Assembly (NCBI GenBank): GCA_030490835.1
Contig: CM059971.1
Location: 74,046,224-74,110,223 of the forward strand
Source: Annona cherimola
Lineage: Eukaryota; Streptophyta; Magnoliopsida; Magnoliales; Annonaceae
Reading direction: 5' to 3'
Length of the DNA: 64,000 nucleotides
Every line of letters starts with the position of its first letter. Within the stretch, counting starts at the first letter, position 1. The position numbers and the translations under genes were made by a program. The notes beneath the pieces were generated by a model, which saw only the letters and a list, made by a program, of their open reading frames with translations, was not told where the DNA came from and did no database searches. Positions 57,459 through 64,000 of the stretch are shown piece after piece.

Positions 57459-59084
57459 ATTATATTATTACTTAAATTTATAATATAAACTATAATAATA
57501 ATATTTTATAATTTCAAGAAATTTTCTTATAAATTTACAATTATATAAACTATAACAATAATATTTTATAATTTCACTTATATAAATTTACAATTTTAAA
57601 ATGGATTTTAAAATCTTTTGTAAAAATTATGATTATACATACATTTCGCAGATCTGTTCTAGTAAATGCCTCGACAGGTTTGCCAATTAAGTTATTTCAA
57701 TTGTTTAGGCTATTATATTAAAGATTCAATAAGATTTTTAAACTTTTATAATTCGTGCACTTTTTGCTCAAACTCTATAGATTTAAAAGATCCAAAAAAA
57801 TATATTGGGCATATCTATATTAAATAAGGATCCCAAAAGTGTGACCAGAAGTAAATTTAGAGTTAATTTGGGCAGTTACAGCAAGCTACGAACACTTAAA
57901 GTTAAACACATGAACGGACGGAAAAATAAAAAAAAGACCATTTACAAATAAAACACCGCCATTGTATCTGGCCGTATGCGAAATAAAATATCTTAGGTGC
58001 ATAATTTTTGTTTACATATATTTCTCAAATCTCTTCCAATAAATTCCTCCGTAGGCATGCCAGTTAAGTTTTTGGAATTTTTCATATTTTTTTAATTAAA
58101 GATTCAATAAAATTTTAATCTTTTTTTATTTGTGTACTTTTTGCACTAATTACCTAATTTCGCTAGATGTACAAAAAGAAAAGTATTGGGCTAATATATA
58201 GTAAATAAGAAACTCAAATGTGTGCCCAAAAGTGACTTTAGGATTAATTAAGTCATTTTCCGCATTATATTAAACCAGAAACAGATGCATGAGCGACGTT
58301 AGTTCCTTGGTCAAAATAATGCAACGATTTTGACCGAAAAATGCTAATTTTGACCAATTTTGACCAACGCATCTCGGAAACCGAAACAATGTAAGTTCGT
58401 GATGCCATGTTTTTCAAAAGGACTTGTCAGTGTAAGATTTCGCAAAAAGGTACTTTTTCTAATAAATTATAAAATAAACCTATTTGTATAGAAAATTTAC
58501 AGAAGATATAACATAAGGGTACATTTTTAGAAGTGTTATATAACATAAAATTTTCTATAAATTTTATATTCAACGTAAATTTTAATTAAATTATTTATCC
58601 ACATTGAGTTCATTTGGAGTAAATAAATTTGTATTTCTAGTTTAATTTAATTAATAATGGTAACAAAAAATTACAATTATTATATTTTTGTAATATAAAC
58701 TGTAATAATATTATTATATAATTTTAAACAAATTTTATTATAAATTTTCTATTAAATGTAGTTATTTACTAAATTGATTATTTAACAATCCCAAAAAGTA
58801 ACATATATTTATATATTAAATATAAATTACATTTATATATAATTTATTACAATTTTAGTTTTATAGCGTCATATATAATAATTTTGACAATTTTTTAATA
58901 TTTACGTAAATTTTAATTTTATTTAATTTAAATCAGTTAATATTTTTAATTATAAATTCACATATTTATTTAGTTTTAAAATTATTTAAAGGTTTGCGTA
59001 GTTATGAAATGAATTATTAATTATATATCTTTTGCAAAATACACAAATTAGGTAAAATATTTATTAAATATCATAAATTAGATG
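57459..59084. other. AT-rich spacer of the outer element
   Basis: No gene. 57630-57900 and 58000-58260 are a diverged direct repeat (ACATWTYKCRRATCTSTTC, then GCCARTTAAGTT and AAAGATTCAATAARATTTTW). The end (58900-59080) is similar to 51840-51990 of the inner element. Confidence 0.5.
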
Positions 59085-60418
59085 ATGTTAGATGCAGTTA
59101 GATGCGGTTAGACGCTATTAGATTAAGTTTAATTTCATTAAATCATATTATATGGGTTTCAAACTCCATAATTAAGGTATAAATAACCTTATAAGTGGCC
59201 TAGGATCATATTACAGATGTTAAATTAAGATTAACTTATTAATTTTAAAAATTAGATCCGGTTATGCGGTTAGATGTCATTACATGCGGTTAGACGCTGT
59301 TAGATTAAAAGTGGATTTCGTTAAATCATATTATCTGGGTTTCAAATTCCGTAATTAAGGTGTAAATGACCTTATAAGGGGCCTAGGATCATATTACAGG
59401 TGTTAAATTAGGATTAACTTATTAATTTCAAAAATTAGATGCTGTTAGATCCGGTTAGATGCGGTTAGATCCGGTTAGATCCCGTTAGATCCCGTTAGAT
59501 GCGGTTATATGTGGTTAAATGCGGTTAGACACTGTTAGATTAAAGTGATTTCGTTAAATCGTATTATTTGAGTTTCTAATTTCGTAATTAAGGTGTAAAT
59601 GACCTTATAAGGGGCCTAGGATCATATACAGGTGTTAAATTAGGATAACTTATTAATTTCAAAAATTAGATGCGGTTAGATGCTGTTAGATCCAGTTAGA
59701 TCGGTTAGATCCGGTTAGATGCGGTTAGTTGCGGTTATACGCTGTTAGATTAAAGTGGATTTCGTTAAATTGTATTATCTGAATTTCAAATTTCGTAATT
59801 AAGGTGTAAATGACCTTATAAGGGGCTAGGATCATATTACAGGTGTTAAAACTAGGATTAACTTATTAATTTCAAAAATTAGATGCAGTTAGATACGGTT
59901 AGATGTTGTTAGATGCCGTTAGATACGGTTAGATGCCGTTTGATGCAGTTAGATGCGATTAGACGTTGTTAGATTATGGTGATTTCATTAAATTATATTA
60001 TATGGGTTTCGAATTCCGTAATTAAGGTCTAAATGAGACGTTATAAGGGGTCTAGGATCATATTACAGGTGTTAAATTAGGATTAACTTATTAATTTCAA
60101 AAATTAGATGCGGTTAGATGCTGTTAGATGCGGTTAGATGCGATTAGATGCAGTTAGATGCGATTATATGCTGTTAGATTATGGTGATTTCATTAAATCA
60201 TATTATATGGGTTTCAAATTCCGTAATTAAGGTCTAAATGACATTATAAGGGGACTATGATCATATTACAGGTGTTAAATTAGGATTAACTTATTAATTT
60301 CAAAAATTAGATGCGGTTAGATGCTGTTAGATCCGATTAGATGCGGTTAGATGTGGTTAGATGTGGTTAGATGTGGTTAGATGTGGTTAGATCCGGTTAG
60401 ATCCGATTATATCAGAAA
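59085..60418. repeat. Composite repeat: 10-bp GGTTAGATGC clusters with spacer
   Basis: Seven clusters of about 5-11 units of GGTTAGATGC/GGTTAGATCC/TGTTAGATGC alternate with a spacer containing AAATTCCGTAATTAAGGTGT, GACCTTATAAGGGGCCTAGG and ATCATATTACAGGTGTTAAA. The period is about 183-231 bp. It is homologous to 51993-53255, but the 10-mers carry T instead of C at the eighth base. Confidence 0.9.
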
Positions 60419-60843
60419 ATAAAAAAATATTAATAAATTTTCAAAAATTCAAGAAAAATAAAAGAAGTTATTATTTTAAGTTATTATTTTTGAGAGTACC
60501 TTAATTACATTAACTTTAAATAATATAAATAACTCCTAATAAAAATATGTTTTCCAACTTTACCAAATTATAGATGAAATCTTATTAAAAAATAATTTTT
60601 TGTACACCAATATTTTTAAAAATTGTAAATAAGAAAAAATTATGTCTACATACATTTTAATACTTGATCTAGGCAAATGAATGGAATAGATTGAGATTTT
60701 GTATATATATAATATAAATTTTATTAAAAAACCAAACATACTCACATTTTTAAACAAATATACTCCTCACTGTAAAATTACCACCATGCCCAGCTTCCTT
60801 TTTTTTTCTCAAGGGAAGGCTTCCCCTGGGTTGGGCCTCGTTC

Positions 60844-60973
60844 GTTCCTTGCCCGCTTTGTGAAAGGGGTATCCCTCATACGAGAATTTTGGTTTCTTCT
60901 CTGATAACATTAAATTAGACAGAAATTGAGATATTATAAAGTAAGGTTTCGAATTTAACAATAAAAAAATGAG
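60844..60973. repeat. Repeat X, copy 2 (3' part)
   Basis: GTTCCTTGCCCGCTTTGTGA to AATAAAAAAATGAG matches 47329-47460 and continues the X copy broken by the outer Mutator-like element. Confidence 0.8.
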
Positions 60974-61384
60974 TACTAGTGAAACTGTTCCCTTTCTACT
61001 TTTAAATTTTTTCAAAAAATAAAAACTTGCAAATATAAACAGTTTATATTTGTGCCCGTACATTGCAGTCAGAAATTCTTTAAAATAAAAATAAATGACT
61101 CCTTGAGTGGGAGCATGGAAGCTCAATGTATTGATTTGCTCTTGCAACTTAATCCCTGTTTACTTTACGTAGGTGCTACGCACCAAATTAATCAATGGAC
61201 CTTATGGAAGTTAATTGATTGCTAAGCTTTTTAATTTCTATTTGGTTTCTCCACCTCCAAAATTAAAATTCTGTTTGAGATGTACTTTTTTATGTTTAGG
61301 ACACCCATATGTAGACTCTTTTAAATATATTTTCATTAATTGTTTATAGTAGCAAAATGATAATTTTTGACCAGTACAAAAACG
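60974..61384. other. AT-rich intergenic DNA
   Basis: No gene or bounded repeat seen. Confidence 0.4.
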
Positions 61385-61690
61385 TATTTTTTGGTTTTTT
61401 TTTTCAAAATTGTTTTTTGCGAAAATGGTTAATCTAATTATGTTTATTCTATAAACTAATTTTTACTAATTTAGAGATATATATTTAATTTATTTTGGAT
61501 TTTTAAACATAGAAATATTTTAGTCATGTTTCAACTAATTTAAAATGACTAAAATACCCTTATATTTAAAATTCAAAATAAATATAGACACATCTCCAAA
61601 ATTGGTTAAAATGAGTTTATAGATTAAACATAATCAGAATAACAATTTTGTATCAATGCTAAAATAGAAGCTTTTTTTCGTAACATTGGA
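61385..61690. mobile_element. AT-rich foldback MITE
   Basis: The left arm (CAAAATTGTTTTTTGCG, then ATTATGTTTATTCTATAAAC) is inverted on the right (GTTTATAGATTAAACATAAT, then ACAATTTTG). The inner parts TTTTAAACATAGAAATATTT and ACTAAAATACCCTTATATTT flank the centre. Related to 28112-28385. Confidence 0.6.
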
Positions 61691-62649
61691 GCCCTATATA
61701 GATTAAAACATAAAACATATCATAATCATGCATGCATCTTATTATTTTATTTCCTCTGTTATAACAATATTTTTATATTATGGCTATTTAACTAAAAATC
61801 AACTTCTGAAATGTGCTTGACATTTGCCTGCCTAGCAGCTGGCATTTATGACGTCATCTTTATCAATATATAAGCCATTTTTACCCTGTAATTAAATTCA
61901 TCATATGTATTCTTTATTTTTAGAAAAGAAATTAACAACCATGTATTGCGAAGATGGTAGATGATTATGTGCTGCAGTACCACTGGCACGGATGTTGCCA
62001 AAGATAAAATTTGTTGCAGGAATTACTTTATTAATAACATTTTTGGTGTTGCTCACATCCGTAAGAAACATACGTTCATCCTCTCAGCCCCCGTGTTTTT
62101 CGTTGACACCCTCTCAGCGAAGGCAGCATATATAGATTTACTTCTTTCTCTATCCGCATGCATGAAGCAGGTTAAAGTGTTAGATGATAACTTGCATGCA
62201 TGAATGTTGGCATAGTTTAACGTTGTTTCATTTTAATTCTAGAAATATTTCGTTATATGATTTCACGCACCATATGAAATTTTGTTAATATAAGTCACTA
62301 CAAATAGTATTTTAATTTTTTGTAACCATAATTTTTTTATTGCTATATATACGCCGAGACATATGACTCTCGCACAATAAAAAGACTTTTCTACAGTTGC
62401 CTTCACGAGCAGGGTAATTTGGGCCCACATGATGTACCACCAGGCCGCAGGCTCCATGGCAACCATAATTTGGTACAAAAGGTTATAATATCTCCGCTAG
62501 ATCAAAAAAAATTAAAAACCCATTTGGCTGTGAATGTTGCGCAACACATTGCTAAGGCAGCAAATAAAATAAAGTTAGTTATAAATGCATGCTCCTTGGA
62601 ATACTGGTTTTGCAACCAATACTACAAGAAAATACATTTTTAGCAAATA
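61691..62649. other. Intergenic DNA with an exon-like relic
   Basis: No gene supported. 62060-62190 contains the third copy of the exon-like relic described at 32880 (CTCTATCCGCATGCATGAAG followed by CAGGTTAAAG). Confidence 0.4.
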
Positions 62650-63008
62650 TATATATTCATGTGTAAATTATGAAAAATACTAAAATATCAATTTTAAAGT
62701 AGTATTTTCAACATTTAAACCGTCCAAAATATCATTTCTATGTGAATAAATAATTCTATAAAGTATTATTATATTCTAATACATGTGTAAATAGATTTAA
62801 GCGGTTTTCATAATTTATACATGAATATATATATATATATATATTTTTGAACAAATGTGACCCATAAATATACTTGATTGTGATAAAACTTGGTTTCCTA
62901 GATAAACAAATAATATTAAATAAATGAATGAATTAGATTTTCCATTAAAGATTAAAATCTTAGATTTTAAATGGATTACATGAGTCCAGGTTACATAGAA
63001 GCGGGATC

Positions 63009-63010
<2 letters not shown>
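62649..63010. repeat. Inverted copy of the composite repeat at 16425-16860
   Basis: 62649-62830 is a small foldback with arms ATATATTCATGTGTAAATTA and TAATTTATACATGAATATAT. 62860-63000 is the reverse complement of 16440-16615 with many changes. Confidence 0.6.

Positions 63011-63017
<7 letters not shown>

Positions 63018-63052
<35 letters not shown>
63018..63052. repeat. (TA)n microsatellite
   Basis: About 17 TA units adjoining the start of the foldback element at 63052. Confidence 0.95.
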
Positions 63053-63055
<3 letters not shown>

Positions 63056-64000
63056 TTATATTCAAGTACAGTGGTGCTGAAATGGGCCCCACATGATGAT
63101 CAAATTATAATCTACTCCACCCATTGTATTTAGAATAATGTATTCTATTACCATATTAATTTTCATCCCAATCGAATGTATTGAACCCATCTGAAAATGG
63201 TACAAATTCAATGTAATAAAATATTTTGATATAAATAACAATTTTAAAGTGGTTTTTTCAACATCTAAACCATTTAAAGTATGATTCATATATGGATAAA
63301 TAATTGTATAAAGTTTCATTGCATTTTAATATGTGTAGGGCCCCTTTTTCGGGCAAATGCACCGCTATTCTGGTGCAACACCGGAACAGCTCTCCCTCTC
63401 TCTATATATGTAAGGTTAAAACATGTGATACGTTGAAAAAATTAGAAAATAACGGTAGAAAGGGGGTTTACATGGGCATCCATGTGAACATGAAAATGGT
63501 ACAAATTCAATGTAATAAAATATTTTGATATAAATAACAACTTTAAAGTGATTTTTTCAACATCTAAACCATCTAAAGTATGATTTATATATGGATAAAT
63601 GATTGTATAAAGTTTCATTGCATTTTAATATGTGTAGGGCCCTTTTTTGGGCAACTGCATCGCTATTCTGGTGCAGTGATGCTACACCGGAACAGCTCCC
63701 CCTCTCTCTATATATGTAAGGTTAAAACATGTGATACGTTAAACAAATTGGAAAATAACGATAGAAAGGGGGTTTACATGGCCAGTCATGTGAACAAAAA
63801 GTAGCGTTTTGGCTTTAGAGAGTTACATGGTCAGGTCGTGTAAATTCAAACAACAAGGCTATGTAAAGATGCACAAACTTTGAAAAACAAACGAAATTAT
63901 GTCATTCTTAACACAAGGGTTTGAGAAACCAACCAACCTATTAGGCGATGGTTAGCAAGTTCAACTCTAAGTCATCCCCGTGGCGCAGGAGTATTTGTGT
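63052..64000. repeat. Dispersed repeat: foldback element D with a 299-bp tandem duplication
   Basis: 63052-63410 is a copy of the GCTGTTCCGGTGCA family, closest to 44650-45008. The block starting TGAAAATGGTACAAATTCAA at 63192 recurs at 63491, making a 299-bp head-to-tail duplication that includes part of the element and its flank. From 63712 the shared flank (AAAACATGTGATACGTTAAA onward) runs to the window end, so the repeat is cut by the window edge. Confidence 0.8.

Larger units (their letters stand above)
47485..60839. mobile_element. Outer Mutator-like element carrying satellite arrays (interrupted)
   Basis: The left end GAGAGCCAACTGGGAAGTGC and the right end, read inversely (GAGGCCCAACCCAGGGGAAG), resemble the inner element's termini. 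GTTCCTCGC precedes it (47476-47484) and GTTCCTTGC follows after four extra bases (60844-60852), a decayed 9-bp target duplication. It is split by the inner element (47588-53684 plus its 9-bp TSD copy) and by a solo LTR (55573-57270 plus TSD copy). Without these it is about 5.5 kb. Order: left end, GC-rich segment (53694-54560), 51-bp satellite (54772-57458), AT-rich spacer, composite GGTTAGAYGC repeat (59085-60418), then a right terminal segment shared with the inner element. No transposase gene was seen. Confidence 0.7.

Noticed and set aside
61961..62643. Small genes near 62 kb
   Set aside because: Short frames without family similarity, ATG context or composition support. Only the exon-like relic repeat is noteworthy.

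Overview
This window looks like intergenic DNA from a flowering plant nuclear genome. It is AT-rich and full of nested transposons, and it carries three small intact genes. The genes are intronless and rich in C/G at third codon positions; that is common in monocots but does not prove one. I see no rRNA, tRNA gene, CRISPR array or bacterial-type operon.

Host genes. Three intronless DUF538-family genes lie on the minus strand at 14749-15252, 29180-29671 and 46537-47052, each with a TATA box about 80-130 bp upstream of the ATG. Copies 2 and 3 are close paralogues and copy 1 is more diverged. They form a dispersed cluster with roughly 14 and 17 kb between members, the gaps being filled by transposons. 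A FAR1/MULE-transposase-type pseudogene lies at 39156-40540.

Left part (1-9.2 kb). A decayed Ty1/copia element (221-9130; LTRs of 653 and 662 bp, PBS, PPT, near-perfect 5-bp TSD) is interrupted by two different non-autonomous hAT-like elements. The first (2726-4512) has a 27-bp perfect inverted repeat, an 8-bp TSD and a captured antisense fragment of a CYP81-like cytochrome P450. The second (5977-7826) has a 15-bp inverted repeat and an 8-bp TSD.

Middle part (9-47 kb). This holds an LTR-like GC-richer stretch (about 10.96-13.98 kb), Tourist-like MITEs (14279-14536, 36637-36900), several AT-rich foldback MITEs, tRNA-derived SINEs, a minus-strand Tat/Ogre-like LTR element with gag only (18212-23521), a 227-bp solo LTR with perfect TSD (33974-34200) and a foldback family with GCTGTTCCGGTGCA ends inserted in TA-rich DNA.

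Right part (47.3-61 kb). Here are two related, nested Mutator-like elements. The inner one (47588-53684) has about 26-bp inverted repeats and a perfect 9-bp TSD. It sits inside the left subterminal region of its relative (47485-60839). Each carries the same two kinds of tandem array: a 51-bp satellite with a CCCGCGGG core, and a composite repeat in which 10-bp GGTTAGAYRC units alternate with a roughly 130-150-bp spacer. In the inner element part of the 51-bp array has an A-B-C higher-order repeat. A 1698-bp solo LTR with TSD ATATA has landed inside the outer element's satellite. These satellite-bearing transposons are the most unusual thing in the window.

Far right (61-64 kb). More foldback elements occur here, including a second copy of the 44.65-45.31 kb repeat with an internal 299-bp tandem duplication.
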